In this document: in pieces, positions 15,235 to 23,839 of the stretch
How the letters are laid out: every line of letters starts with the position of its first letter
How positions within the stretch are numbered: the first letter of the stretch is position 1
Assembly (NCBI GenBank): GCA_963747765.1
Contig: CAVVGH010000006.1
Location: forward strand, 124,001 to 188,000
From: VRUE01 sp963747765
GTDB taxonomy: Bacteria; Actinomycetota; Thermoleophilia; Solirubrobacterales; 70-9
Length of the DNA: 64,000 bases
Direction: 5' to 3'
Program-made: the position numbers and the translations under genes
Notes under the pieces: model-generated
The model's database searches: none
Told to the model about the DNA's origin: nothing
The model's input: the letters and a program-made list of their open reading frames with translations, nothing else

Positions 15235-17904
15235 CTACTTGGTGTCGAGCCAGTCCTTGCCGACGCCGATATCTACCTCCAGCGGCGGGTCGAGCTGGTG
15301 GGCGGAGCACATCTCGCGCCGCACCAGCTCGGCCGCGTCCCCCATCTCATCGGGCGGGCCCTCGAAGAGCAGCTCGTCGTGGATCTGCAGCACGAGGCGG
15401 GTCTTCATGCCCGCCTCTCTCAGCGCGCTGTGGCAGCGCACCATCGCCACCTTGATGATGTCGGCCGCGGTCCCCTGGATCACGGTGTTGACGGCGAGCC
15501 GTTCGCCGAGTCGTCGCGTGCCGGGGCTCCCGGAGCGCAGCTCGGGGATTGAGCGGCGGCGTCCCATCAGCGTCTTCACGTAGCCGTCCGACTGGGCGCA
15601 GTCGATCACCTCCTCGCGGAAGGCGCGCACCGCCGGGAAGCGCTCCAGATAGCGAGCGACGAACTCCTCGCCCTCCTTGCGAGGGATGTTGAGCCGGTCG
15701 GCAAGGCCGAACCCGGTCAATCCGTAGACGATGCCGAAGTTGACCATCTTGGCCTTGGAGCGCTGTCCGACGTCCACCTCCTCGCGGGATGTGCCAAAGA
15801 CCTCCGCGGCGGTGGCGGCGTGGACGTCGTCGCCCGCTCGGAAGATGTCCTTCAGCACGTCCTCTTCGGCAACGTGGGCGAGCACCCGCAGCTCGACCTG
15901 GCTGTAGTCGGCGGAGAGAAGCCGGTCGCCCGCCTCGGCCACGAAGCAGGCGCGGACGGGGCGGCCAATCTCGGTGCGTATTGGAATGTTCTGCAGGTTG
16001 GGGTTCGTGCTGGAAAGGCGGCCGGTTGTCGTCGCCGCCTGGTTGAAGGTCGTGTGGACGCGACCGGTCTCGGGATCGATCAGTTCGGGGAGGGTGTCGA
16101 GATAGGTGCTCTTGAGCTTGGTCAGTTCGCGCCAGGACTCGATCCTCTCGATGATCGGGTGCTCCTCGCGAATCTGGGCGAGCACCCGAGCATCGGTGGA
16201 GAAGCCGGTTTTGCCGCGGCGTTTGCGGGTCAGTCCGAGCTTCTCGAAGAGGATGCGGCCGACCTGCTGGGGCGATCCAATCGTGAATTCCTCCTCGGCC
16301 AGCTCATGGATCTCCCTTTCAAGCTCCGCGATCCGCTCCCCAAAGCCCGCCCCCACCTTGGCGAGCCGCTCGGCGTCCAACTTCAGCCCCTCGCGCTCCA
16401 TTGCCGCCAGGACATGCACCAGCGGCAGCTCAACGTCGCGCAGGAGCGGCTCGAGGTCGAGGTCTTCGAGAAGCTCACGCTGGACATCGGCGAGCGCGCC
16501 AATCAGGCAGGCCGCCTCGGCGGGGTCTGCCTCGGCCTCGGCCTCCTCGCCCAGCGAGAGCTGCCCGTCCTCGGATGACTCCTGTCCGGCACCCGGCTCG
16601 GCCAGGCCGATCCCAGCATCCGCCGCCAGCTCGGCCAGCTCGTAGGTGCGCCGCTGGGGCTCGAGCAGATATCCGGCCAGCATCGTGTCGTGGGCCAGCT
16701 CGATTTCGAGACCCTCGCGAACGGCCGCCGCAAGCAGCCCGTGCCGGCCCCCGCCAATCGACTTTGCGTCGTGCGTCGTAAGCGGCCTTTCGCCGAGCCC
16801 GACGACCAGATCCTCCAGCGTCGAGGAGCCACCGACGACGCGCTCCCCATCGCTTGCGGCCCAACGCTCGCCGGCGATCGCCAGCGTCACCGGACCGTCG
16901 GCCAGATCGGCGGGAGTCCCGTCGATTGCCTCGACCTGCAGCTCGGTCTGGACCCTGCGGCCCGGAACCGCGTCGTCCTCCGGCAGTCCCTCTTCGAGCC
17001 GCTCCATGACGGCCCGCAATTCGAACTCGCGCATGAACTCGCGCAGGGCGCTGCGGTCGGGTGGCGTCGCCATGACCTCCTGCAGGTCGAGCCCGGTATC
17101 GAGCTCGCACTGGAGGGTGGCGAGCTGTTTGGAGACGCGAGCGTCCTCGGCATGCTCCTCCAGGTTCTGCTTGCGCTTCGCCCCCGACACCTTGTCGACG
17201 TTGGCCAGCACCTCCTCCAGGGAGCCGAATTCCTGCAGCAGCTGGGCGGCCGTCTTGTCGCCGATTCCGGGGACGCCCGGAATGTTGTCCGACGTGTCCC
17301 CCTTGAGCCCGATCAGATCGGTGACCCGCTCCGGTGGCACGCCGTAGCGCTCTATCACGGCCTCCCGGTCGTAGGTCTTCGTCTCGGTGATCCCGCGCGA
17401 GGTGCTCATCACCCGAACGCCGTCGCCAACCAGCTGGTAGACGTCGCGGTCGCCGGAGACGACCATCACCGGGATGTCCTGCTCTCGCGCCTGTCGCACC
17501 AGGGCGCCGATCACGTCGTCGGCCTCGTAGCCATCGATCTTCACGTTGGTGTAGCCGAACGCCTCGACCAGCGGCATCAGGTTCGGCCACTGCTCCGTGA
17601 GCAGGTCCGGCCGCGGCGGGCGGTGCGCCTTGTAGGCCTCGTAGGTCACCTCGCGTCCCGACAGGCCCGCGTCCCAGGCCACGACAACCGCCGTGGGGCG
17701 ATGCTCGACGGCGATTTTGGTCAGCATCGACGCGAGTCCGTAGATCGCGTTCGTCGGCCGGCCGTCGCTGGTCCCGATCGACTCGGGGAGTGCGAAGAAG
17801 GCCCGGTAGGCGAGGGAATTGCCGTCGATCAAAAACAGCTCGCCGCTCGGCTTGGCCTCCCCGGCCTCGGGTTGGCCGTCTATGGGCTTCTCGCTGACTG
17901 CCAT
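15235..17904 (-). CDS. polA: DNA polymerase I
   Basis: Pol I fills gaps and removes RNA primers in replication and repair. An N-terminal 5'-3' exonuclease domain is present (LFLIDGNSLAYRAFFALP, then the helix-hairpin-helix GDTSDNIPGVPGIGDKTA). The polymerase motifs are A (DYSQVELRVLAH), B (KAKMVNFGIVYG) and C (VLQIHDELLFE). The middle 3'-5' exonuclease-like domain (about 330-480) lacks the DxE motif I (it reads VTLAIAGERW), so proofreading is probably lost, as in Taq polymerase. I prefer the ATG at 17904 (MAVSEKP); an upstream in-frame start at 17970 adds 22 residues of poor character. Confidence 0.96.
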   Translation of the reverse strand: MAVSEKPIDGQPEAGEAKPSGELFLIDGNSLAYRAFFALPESIGTSDGRPTNAIYGLASMLTKIAVEHRPTAVVVAWDAGLSGREVTYEAYKAHRPPRPDLLTEQWPNLMPLVEAFGYTNVKIDGYEADDVIGALVRQAREQDIPVMVVSGDRDVYQLVGDGVRVMSTSRGITETKTYDREAVIERYGVPPERVTDLIGLKGDTSDNIPGVPGIGDKTAAQLLQEFGSLEEVLANVDKVSGAKRKQNLEEHAEDARVSKQLATLQCELDTGLDLQEVMATPPDRSALREFMREFELRAVMERLEEGLPEDDAVPGRRVQTELQVEAIDGTPADLADGPVTLAIAGERWAASDGERVVGGSSTLEDLVVGLGERPLTTHDAKSIGGGRHGLLAAAVREGLEIELAHDTMLAGYLLEPQRRTYELAELAADAGIGLAEPGAGQESSEDGQLSLGEEAEAEADPAEAACLIGALADVQRELLEDLDLEPLLRDVELPLVHVLAAMEREGLKLDAERLAKVGAGFGERIAELEREIHELAEEEFTIGSPQQVGRILFEKLGLTRKRRGKTGFSTDARVLAQIREEHPIIERIESWRELTKLKSTYLDTLPELIDPETGRVHTTFNQAATTTGRLSSTNPNLQNIPIRTEIGRPVRACFVAEAGDRLLSADYSQVELRVLAHVAEEDVLKDIFRAGDDVHAATAAEVFGTSREEVDVGQRSKAKMVNFGIVYGLTGFGLADRLNIPRKEGEEFVARYLERFPAVRAFREEVIDCAQSDGYVKTLMGRRRSIPELRSGSPGTRRLGERLAVNTVIQGTAADIIKVAMVRCHSALREAGMKTRLVLQIHDELLFEGPPDEMGDAAELVRREMCSAHQLDPPLEVDIGVGKDWLDTK

Positions 17905-18019
17905 CTCCGCCAACTCTAAGCGCTCCGTATCGCGGACCACCGAGGTCGCTGCATGCACCGCCAAGATCAAGCTTCGGTTAACGCACCGGTCCCGAGGTCC
18001 CGTCCGACATCTTCTGGTG

Positions 18020-18036
18020 TTAGGGTCACCTAACTA
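18020..18036 (+). promoter_or_regulatory. IdeR/DtxR-like iron box
   Basis: The sequence TTAGGGTCACCTAACTA matches the two halves of the actinobacterial iron box (TTAGGTTAGSCTAACCTAA): TTAGG and CCTAA are both intact, and about 13 of 19 consensus positions agree. It lies 66 bases before the ATG of a gene whose N-terminus is an FTR1 iron permease, so the site and the function support each other. A second small inverted repeat (CCGAC/GTCGG, 18040-18056) lies just downstream. Confidence 0.6.
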
Positions 18037-18101
18037 TGTCCGACTCCCAGTGTCGGGTTTCCGAAACGACGCCTTCGGGCCAGATCGAAGAGCCGTAGCG
18101 C

Positions 18102-20216
18102 ATGTCCGCCTCGTTGCTCCTGGTGATGCGCGAGACGGTCGAGGCAAGCCTGCTCCTGGGGATGCTCTTCGCGTGCCTCGAGCGCACGGAGAACCGTCGC
18201 TACTTCGCCGGCATTTGGGTCGGGGCCGGCGCCGGGACGCTGGCCAGCGTCCTGCTCGGGGTCGCGCTCTTCTTGACGCTCGGCGAGCTCAGCGGAGTGG
18301 CCGAGGAGGTGTTCGAGGGAGTCGTCATGTGGGCCGCTGCGGCGGTTCTCACCTACGTCATCTGGTGGATGCGCGGCCGGGGCGGCTCCCTGGCCGGCTC
18401 ACTGCGATCGGAAGCGGCGGCGGGTCTCGGCAAGGGCTCCGTCGCGGCACTCGCCACGCTCGCCTTCCTTGCCGTCTTCCGCGAGGGGGCCGAGGCCGTT
18501 CTCTACCTCGGCGCGGCGGCCTCCACATCACCCTGGCAGGGGATCGCGCTGGGCGCCTCGCTCGGCTTCGCGCTCGCCATTCTGATCGGCAGCGCGATGT
18601 ACCAGGGCGGAACGCGCCTGCTGAGCGCGCAGCGGTTCTTCTCGGTGACGACGACCCTATTGCTGGTCTTCGCGGCCGGAATGGTGGGACGCGCGACGCT
18701 TGCCTTCCAGGCCGCGGGTGTTTTCCCGGGCACAATCACAGCCTGGGACACAAGCGCTCTGCTCCCCCAGACGCACGGGCTCGGCAAGGGACTGGAAGCG
18801 CTCGTCGGATACACCGCGACGCCGTCGGTTCTGCAGGTCATCTTCGTGCTCGGCTATGTGGCGCTGATCCTCGCGCTCCGGCGCGAAGCGACACCCGGTT
18901 CCTCCCCCGTCGCCCGCCGCTTCCGGTCGATTGGGCTCAGCTACACCCACCCGCTGTACCGGGCATTGCGGAACCGCCGCCTGAGGACGCTCGCCCCGCT
19001 CTCCATGCTGGTGCTGCTGGTGGGCATCGTGCTCACCGCGCTGCTCTCCGTCCGCATCGGCCCGTTCGACAACCGGGGCGCTCTGCAACTCGGGGGGTTC
19101 AGCAATCCGGAGTCGCAGAACAACCTCTTCAACTTCCTGATGTGGATCGTCTGGTTGCCGCTACTGACCGTATTGACGGTCGCCTTCGGCCGCTTCTGGT
19201 GCGGCTTCCTCTGCCCGCTGCGACTGACGTCGGAGTGGGCACATCGCCTCGGCGCAAAGCTGGGACTCGGCCGCGGGCGGGTGGCGACTCCCCTGCGGCT
19301 CGGCTGGCTGCTGCCGAGCAGCTTTCTGCTGATCACGTTCGTCGTCAAGGGGCTCGACATCCAGGGGCCTGCGCGCGCCGGCGCCATCCTCTTCCTGTCG
19401 ATCTTCGCTGTCGCAACCGTGGTCGGGTTCGTCTCCCGGCGGGGCGCCTGGTGCCGCTACTTCTGCCCGGTGGGTGGCTGGCTGGCGCGCGCAACGCGAC
19501 TCAGCCCGCTCGCCCTCCAGGCGGATCGCGACGTGTGCGCAACCTGCGTGGACAAACCCTGCCTGAAGGGAAGCGAGCTGGCCGGGCGCTGTCCGTCTTA
19601 CCTCAACCCCCTGCAGCTCGAGACAAACCGCTCCTGCATCAAGTGCGCGGACTGCGTGGTCAACTGTCCCTCGGATCGCTCCTCCCTGAAGCTCGGCTGG
19701 CGTCAGCCGGGGGCCGAGCTGCTCGAGCCGCGAGCGCCGGAACTCTGGGAGTCGCTCTTCGTCGCCAGCCTGCTCGGCATGTACATGGCCGCGGGGCACC
19801 GCTCCCCCGCCCTGGCCGCGATCCCATGGCCCGCGCTCTTCGTTGGCTTCGTCGCCCTCGCGATGCTCGTCTACGTCGTCACCTGCGCACTCGCCAGTCG
19901 CCTGGCGGGCGTCTCCATGCGCACTGCGCTGACGACGTTCGGCTATCTCTTCCTGCCGCTGGAGTTCGCCACGGCCTTGATCGCGTTCGGCGACGACTCG
20001 CTCGAGTTCTTCGGCATCGCCCAGCCGGCCGCCATCGTCCTGCTCACCCTGGGCTTCGTGTGGAGCGTCGTCGTCGGCGTTTCCATCGTTCGCAATCAGG
20101 CCCGCGGGGGGCTGCGGGCGATCGCCGCAGCCGCACCCCTCGCCGTCGTCCTCGTCTCGGTGCTCATGGTGTGGCTGACCTGGTACGCCTCGGGCGGCGT
20201 CATCGACGTCACCTGA
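18102..20216 (+). CDS. FTR1 iron permease fused to NapH/NosR-type membrane polyferredoxin
   Basis: Residues 1-260 are an FTR1/EfeU-type permease with the iron-binding motifs RETVE (10-14) and REGAE (127-131) in membrane helices. Residues ~295-704 are a polytopic membrane protein of the NapH/NosR/CcoG kind: two WCxxxCP motifs (C367/C371 and C451/C455), then a soluble two-cluster ferredoxin segment with C479, C482, C487, C497 and the canonical C512-x2-C515-x2-C518-x3-C522-P, then four or five more helices. One chain thus joins iron permeation to electron transfer. In other bacteria FTR1-like proteins sit beside separate polyferredoxin genes (FetM/P19-type loci). An iron box precedes it. Coupling of redox to Fe import is inference. 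Confidence 0.88.
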   Translation: MSASLLLVMRETVEASLLLGMLFACLERTENRRYFAGIWVGAGAGTLASVLLGVALFLTLGELSGVAEEVFEGVVMWAAAAVLTYVIWWMRGRGGSLAGSLRSEAAAGLGKGSVAALATLAFLAVFREGAEAVLYLGAAASTSPWQGIALGASLGFALAILIGSAMYQGGTRLLSAQRFFSVTTTLLLVFAAGMVGRATLAFQAAGVFPGTITAWDTSALLPQTHGLGKGLEALVGYTATPSVLQVIFVLGYVALILALRREATPGSSPVARRFRSIGLSYTHPLYRALRNRRLRTLAPLSMLVLLVGIVLTALLSVRIGPFDNRGALQLGGFSNPESQNNLFNFLMWIVWLPLLTVLTVAFGRFWCGFLCPLRLTSEWAHRLGAKLGLGRGRVATPLRLGWLLPSSFLLITFVVKGLDIQGPARAGAILFLSIFAVATVVGFVSRRGAWCRYFCPVGGWLARATRLSPLALQADRDVCATCVDKPCLKGSELAGRCPSYLNPLQLETNRSCIKCADCVVNCPSDRSSLKLGWRQPGAELLEPRAPELWESLFVASLLGMYMAAGHRSPALAAIPWPALFVGFVALAMLVYVVTCALASRLAGVSMRTALTTFGYLFLPLEFATALIAFGDDSLEFFGIAQPAAIVLLTLGFVWSVVVGVSIVRNQARGGLRAIAAAAPLAVVLVSVLMVWLTWYASGGVIDVT

Positions 20217-20280
20217 TCGGGCACACAGGCGCTGCCACTCAACGCTCAAGCCCAGCCTGTGCGGCGCCGATGCCGGGTAC

Positions 20281-20544
20281 GTGGAGGCGCGCAACCTACC
20301 GACCCAGGTTGGCCCGGTGCCGGACCGGATGACGATCTGGCCCATGGACGACGGCAGCTACGGACTCGACGCGACCTTCCAGGGCGTAACCGGATACGAG
20401 CGAGCCGCACTGCACGCCAGTGCCCTCGACGAGGATGGCGTCTCCCACTCGTTCCGCCAAGAGCTCGGTGGCGCATGGACACTTCGCTTCGGGCCATTGA
20501 GCGCCGCTGAGATCAGCGCCGCGCTTCGCGCGTTTGTCCAGTAA
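20281..20544 (+). CDS. Small hypothetical protein
   Basis: An 87-residue frame (GTG at 20281) or 71 residues from the ATG at 20329 (MTIWPMDDGSYGLDATFQG). I recognise no family. The sequence is soluble, has no cysteines, and has a balanced composition ending LSAAEISAALRAFV. The long antisense frames here follow from the high GC content. It lies between the iron permease fusion and malic enzyme on the same strand. The compositional bias in the third codon position supports coding. Confidence 0.45.
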   Translation: MEARNLPTQVGPVPDRMTIWPMDDGSYGLDATFQGVTGYERAALHASALDEDGVSHSFRQELGGAWTLRFGPLSAAEISAALRAFVQ

Positions 20545-20619
20545 CAGCTCGACGGAGCAGGGGCTTGCGGGCAGGTCGCAAGATGGCCAACGGCCGGAAT
20601 CTGATTCGATTGCCTCCTG

Positions 20620-22077
20620 ATGGCCGTCAGCGCTCAGTACAGCGTCACGATCCGCGTCGAGCTTGATGCGCGGCAGGAGCCCCTGGGTGGGCTGACCGCG
20701 GCGATCGCCGAGGCCGGCGGCCAGTTGCAGGGCGTCGACCTCGTGCCCGGGGCCGGCAGCGAGGGAAAGCGCGTGCGAGAGTTCACGATCGATGCCCAGG
20801 ACCAGGCTCACTGGGAGCGCATCCTGCGGGCAATCGGCTCGACCAAGGGGGCGAAGGTCCTCGACTACGTGGATCGCACGATGCAGATGCATCGCGGCGG
20901 CAAGATCGAGTTGCGCAACAAGTACCCGCTGAAGACGCGCGACGACCTCTCGATGGCCTACACGCCCGGCGTCGCCCGCGTCTGCGAGGACATCCACTCG
21001 GATCGCGCCAAGGCCTTCGAGTACACGATCAAGAAGAACATGGTTGCCGTGGTCTCCGACGGCAGCGCCGTGCTCGGTCTGGGCAACATCGGGCCAGAGG
21101 CGGCGATGCCGGTGATGGAGGGCAAGGCAATGCTGTTCAAGGAGTTCGCGGACGTCGACGCCTTCCCGATCTGCCTCGACACGCAGGACGCCGACGAGAT
21201 CGTCAAGACGGTCGAACTGATCGCCCCCACGTTCGGGGGCATCAACCTCGAGGACATCTCGGCTCCGCGCTGCTTCGAGATCGAGGAGCGGCTCAAGGCA
21301 TCGATCGACATCCCGGTCTTTCACGACGACCAGCACGGCACCGCCGTGGTGGTGACGGCCGCCCTCTTCAACGCCCTGAAGATCGTCGGCAAGCCGATCG
21401 ACGAGCTGCGTGTTCTCGTGGTCGGGCTCGGCGCCGCCGGCATAGCCGTGACCAAGATGATGCTCGCCTCCGGTGTGTCGCACGTCGTGGGCTGCGACCG
21501 GCGCGGCGCTCTCTCGACAGAGCGCGAGGACTACCAGTCCGGCGAGATGAACGAGATCAAACGCTGGTACGCGGAGCACTCCAATCCAGACAAGCTCGAT
21601 GGGCAGCCAGGCGACGTGATCGAGGGCATGGACCTCTTCATCGGCCTCTCGGGACCGGGCATCATCAGCCCCGAGGCGCTGGGCAAGATGAATGACGACG
21701 CGATCGTCTTCGCGATGGCCAACCCCAACCCCGAGGTGATGCCCGAGGACGCCGCGCCCTACGTGCGGATCATGGCCACGGGGCGCTCCGATTATCCGAA
21801 CCAGATCAACAACGTGCTCTGCTTCCCGGGGATCTTCCGCGGGGCGCTCGATGCGGGGGCGCCGCGAATCACCGAGGAGATGAAGCTGGCGGCGGCCAAG
21901 GGGATTGCCGCGGTCGTCACCGACGAGGACCTCTCGGAGGACTACATCATCCCCAGCGTCTTCAACCGCGACGTGGCGCCGCAGGTCGCGCAGGCCGTCG
22001 TCGAGGAGGCAAAGCGCGAGGGAATCGCCCGCTTCAGCGAGGAGACCGGGACGTTCTCAACCGTGGAGGTGAGCTAA
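20620..22077 (+). CDS. Malic enzyme (NAD(P)-dependent, with N-terminal ACT-like domain)
   Basis: Decarboxylates malate to pyruvate with reduction of NAD(P). The N-terminal ~80 residues (YSVTIRVELDARQEPLGGLTAAI) look like an ACT-type regulatory domain. The catalytic part has YTPGVARVCEDI, KKNMVAVVSDGSAVLGLGNIG, FADVDAFPICLDT, the metal-binding ED in INLEDISAPRCFEIE, HDDQHGTAVVV, and the Rossmann motif VVGLGAAGIA, then MANPNPEV. At 485 residues it is complete for the short bacterial type. The malic enzyme and the next gene are separated by 4 bases. Confidence 0.93.
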   Translation: MAVSAQYSVTIRVELDARQEPLGGLTAAIAEAGGQLQGVDLVPGAGSEGKRVREFTIDAQDQAHWERILRAIGSTKGAKVLDYVDRTMQMHRGGKIELRNKYPLKTRDDLSMAYTPGVARVCEDIHSDRAKAFEYTIKKNMVAVVSDGSAVLGLGNIGPEAAMPVMEGKAMLFKEFADVDAFPICLDTQDADEIVKTVELIAPTFGGINLEDISAPRCFEIEERLKASIDIPVFHDDQHGTAVVVTAALFNALKIVGKPIDELRVLVVGLGAAGIAVTKMMLASGVSHVVGCDRRGALSTEREDYQSGEMNEIKRWYAEHSNPDKLDGQPGDVIEGMDLFIGLSGPGIISPEALGKMNDDAIVFAMANPNPEVMPEDAAPYVRIMATGRSDYPNQINNVLCFPGIFRGALDAGAPRITEEMKLAAAKGIAAVVTDEDLSEDYIIPSVFNRDVAPQVAQAVVEEAKREGIARFSEETGTFSTVEVS

Positions 22078-22081
22078 CGCG

Positions 22082-22987
22082 GTGAAGGTCCTCGTCACCG
22101 GTGCGAGCGGGATGATCGGTTCGGCGCTGTGCGATGCGCTGCTGGCCCGCGGCGACTCGGTGGTGGGCCTGACACGGGACGTGCAACGGGGGCGTGGCAG
22201 CAATCCCGGGGTCGTCTGGCACTCCTGGCAACCGACCCTCGAGCGACCGCCGGCAGAGGCCTTCGACGGTGTCGAGGGCGTCGTCAACCTGCTGGGCGAG
22301 AACCTCGGCCAGCGCTGGACCGCGGAGACCAAGCGCCGGATCATGAACAGCCGGCGGACCGGAACCCACAATCTCGTCCAGGCGATCTGCGGGCTGAAGG
22401 ACAGGCCGGCCGTCCTGATCAGCCAGTCGGCCGTTGGGATCTACGGCGATCGCGGCGACGCGTTGGTAGACGAGTCCACCGACCAGGGCGAGGGCTTCGA
22501 CGCCGACGTGACCCGCGAGTGGGAGAGCGCCGCACACGAGGTGGAGCCCGGCGGCGTCCGGCTGGTCATCCTGCGCACCGGCCATGTGCTCGATCCACGC
22601 GGTGGGCTGTTGGGCCGAATGCTTCCACCCTTCAAGCTGGGAGTCGGGGGGGCAATTGCCGGCGGCGATCAGTACATGCCGTGGATCCACATCGACGACG
22701 AGGTGGGGATCGTCCTCTGGGCGCTCGACAACCAGAGCGTGAACGGCACGCTCAATGCAACCGCGCCCAACCCAGTCACCAACCGGGAGCTGTCGCGGGC
22801 CCTCGGCCGAGCCCTGAGCCGACCCGCACTGGTCCCGATCCCCGGCTTCGCCGTCGACCTGATGATGGGCAGTGAGCTTGGGCACGTGTTGCGCGGCGGC
22901 CAGCGGGTCGTGCCGCGACGCGCCCTCGACCTCGGCTACGAGTTCCGCCACCCGGAGATCGACGCGGCACTTCGCAACTTGGTGTAA
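22082..22987 (+). CDS. TIGR01777-family epimerase (SDR superfamily)
   Basis: A 301-residue NAD(P)-binding protein with the N-terminal motif VLVTGASGMIGSAL and the segments GVVNLLGENLGQRW, RRIMNSRRTGTHNLV, SQSAVGIYGDRGD and a C-terminal DUF1731 domain (LSRALGRALSRPALVPIPGFA, then LLGHVLRGGQRVVP-like). It is related to YfcH/SulA of E. coli and the plant plastid homologues; the substrate is unknown. It starts with GTG, 4 bases after the malic enzyme stop, so the two are probably translated from one mRNA. Confidence 0.9.
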   Translation: MKVLVTGASGMIGSALCDALLARGDSVVGLTRDVQRGRGSNPGVVWHSWQPTLERPPAEAFDGVEGVVNLLGENLGQRWTAETKRRIMNSRRTGTHNLVQAICGLKDRPAVLISQSAVGIYGDRGDALVDESTDQGEGFDADVTREWESAAHEVEPGGVRLVILRTGHVLDPRGGLLGRMLPPFKLGVGGAIAGGDQYMPWIHIDDEVGIVLWALDNQSVNGTLNATAPNPVTNRELSRALGRALSRPALVPIPGFAVDLMMGSELGHVLRGGQRVVPRRALDLGYEFRHPEIDAALRNLV

Positions 22988-23011
22988 GAGGGGCGGCCCC
23001 TCTCTCAACAG

Positions 23012-23491
23012 TCAGCGAAGCGACTCGAAGACCGCTTCACGCAGGCCCATGGAGGGGTCGGCGTTGCGGATTGCCCGAAGGATGCTCGCCATCGCCGCGC
23101 CGCCTGGGAGCGTCGAGAGCTGGGCGATGCCGGCCGATTCGACGACCGGGCGCGAGAAGCGGGTCGCAGTGCGATCGAGCTCGCCGATATAGCCAACGGT
23201 GCTCGCGTCCTCGGTCGCTCGACGGGCATTGCTGCCAACAGTCGCCAGGGACCACCTCGCTTCCCCGCCCGTGTCGTCGAGGCAGGTAACTCGGATCCGC
23301 ACGCCGTCTGCGCGACCACCGGAGCGGGACAGCTCCCGCCGGGCCCCCTCACACATCGCACGGCCCCTCGCCGCCTGCGCACCGTGCAGCGGCGCACTGA
23401 CGTAGACGTTCACGACAGCGCTATTTCCAACCGCTCCCCCCCCACACCCAGCTAACCCCAGAACCACCGCCAAGCTGACCAGTCCCACCAA
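23012..23491 (-). CDS. Small lipoprotein with periplasmic-binding-fold sequence
   Basis: The N-terminus LVGLVSLAVVLGLAGC is a lipoprotein signal with the lipobox cysteine at residue 16. The rest (VNVYVSAPLHGAQAARGRAMCEGARREL, then GYIGELDRTATRFSRPVVESAGIAQLST) resembles the first lobe of a type I (Leu/Ile/Val-type) periplasmic binding protein. At ~160 residues the second lobe is missing, so it is either a short stand-alone form or truncated. The start is TTG at 23491 or GTG at 23488, with no Shine-Dalgarno. The frame stays open far upstream through the 78-bp tandem array, which probably lies in its promoter region. Confidence 0.6.
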   Translation of the reverse strand: MVGLVSLAVVLGLAGCGGGAVGNSAVVNVYVSAPLHGAQAARGRAMCEGARRELSRSGGRADGVRIRVTCLDDTGGEARWSLATVGSNARRATEDASTVGYIGELDRTATRFSRPVVESAGIAQLSTLPGGAAMASILRAIRNADPSMGLREAVFESLR

Positions 23492-23501
23492 CTGATGTCG
23501 G

Positions 23502-23836
23502 GGGGGAGGGGTGGACAGTCCCCTCAACCGACGGATACTCAGAGCAGCCCAGCTGGTTGGCTGGACCGTGGGTAGGTGAGGGGGAGGGGTGGACAGTCCC
23601 CTCAACCGACGGATACTCAGAGCAGCCCAGCTGGTTGGCTGGACCGTGGGTAGGTGAGGGGGAGGGGTGGACAGTCCCCTCAACCGACGGATACTCAGAG
23701 CAGCCCAGCTGGTTGGCTGGACCGTGGGTAGGTGAGGGGGAGGGGTGGACAGTCCCCTCAACCGACGGATACTCAGAGCAGCCCAACCAATTGGTTGGGC
23801 TGCGAGTCGGGGGAGGGGACTGTCCACCCCTCCCCC
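23502..23836. repeat. 78-bp tandem repeat array ending in an inverted copy
   Basis: Four units of 78 bp (GTGGACAGTC recurs at 23511, 23589, 23667 and 23745) are almost identical. The last unit changes after AGCAGCCCA into a 24-bp palindrome (23779-23802) followed by an inverted copy of the unit's G-rich start. Because 78 is a multiple of 3, open frames run through the array on both strands, but I see no protein family in them. It lies between a lipoprotein start and the pfkA stop. Confidence 0.9.
23736..23836 (-). terminator. Giant hairpin directly after pfkA
   Basis: Arms 23736-23759 and 23813-23836 are perfect 24-bp complements, and a 24-bp palindrome (23779-23802) sits between them. The hairpin begins 3 bases past the pfkA stop codon. 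It would act as a very strong terminator or mRNA 3'-end stabiliser for pfkA. It is formed by the final, inverted unit of the 78-bp array. Confidence 0.65.
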
Positions 23837-23839
23837 CTC

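Noticed and set aside
17819..20332. Long plus-strand frame of 837 codons over the iron permease region.
   Set aside because: It is a GC-rich shadow in another frame of the FTR1-ferredoxin fusion, which has motifs and a good start; the alternative frame is Arg/Pro/Ala-rich without any domain.
20296..21579. 427-codon minus-strand frame.
   Set aside because: Antisense to malic enzyme, whose motifs are unmistakable; His/Asp/Gly-rich composition is typical of an antisense shadow.
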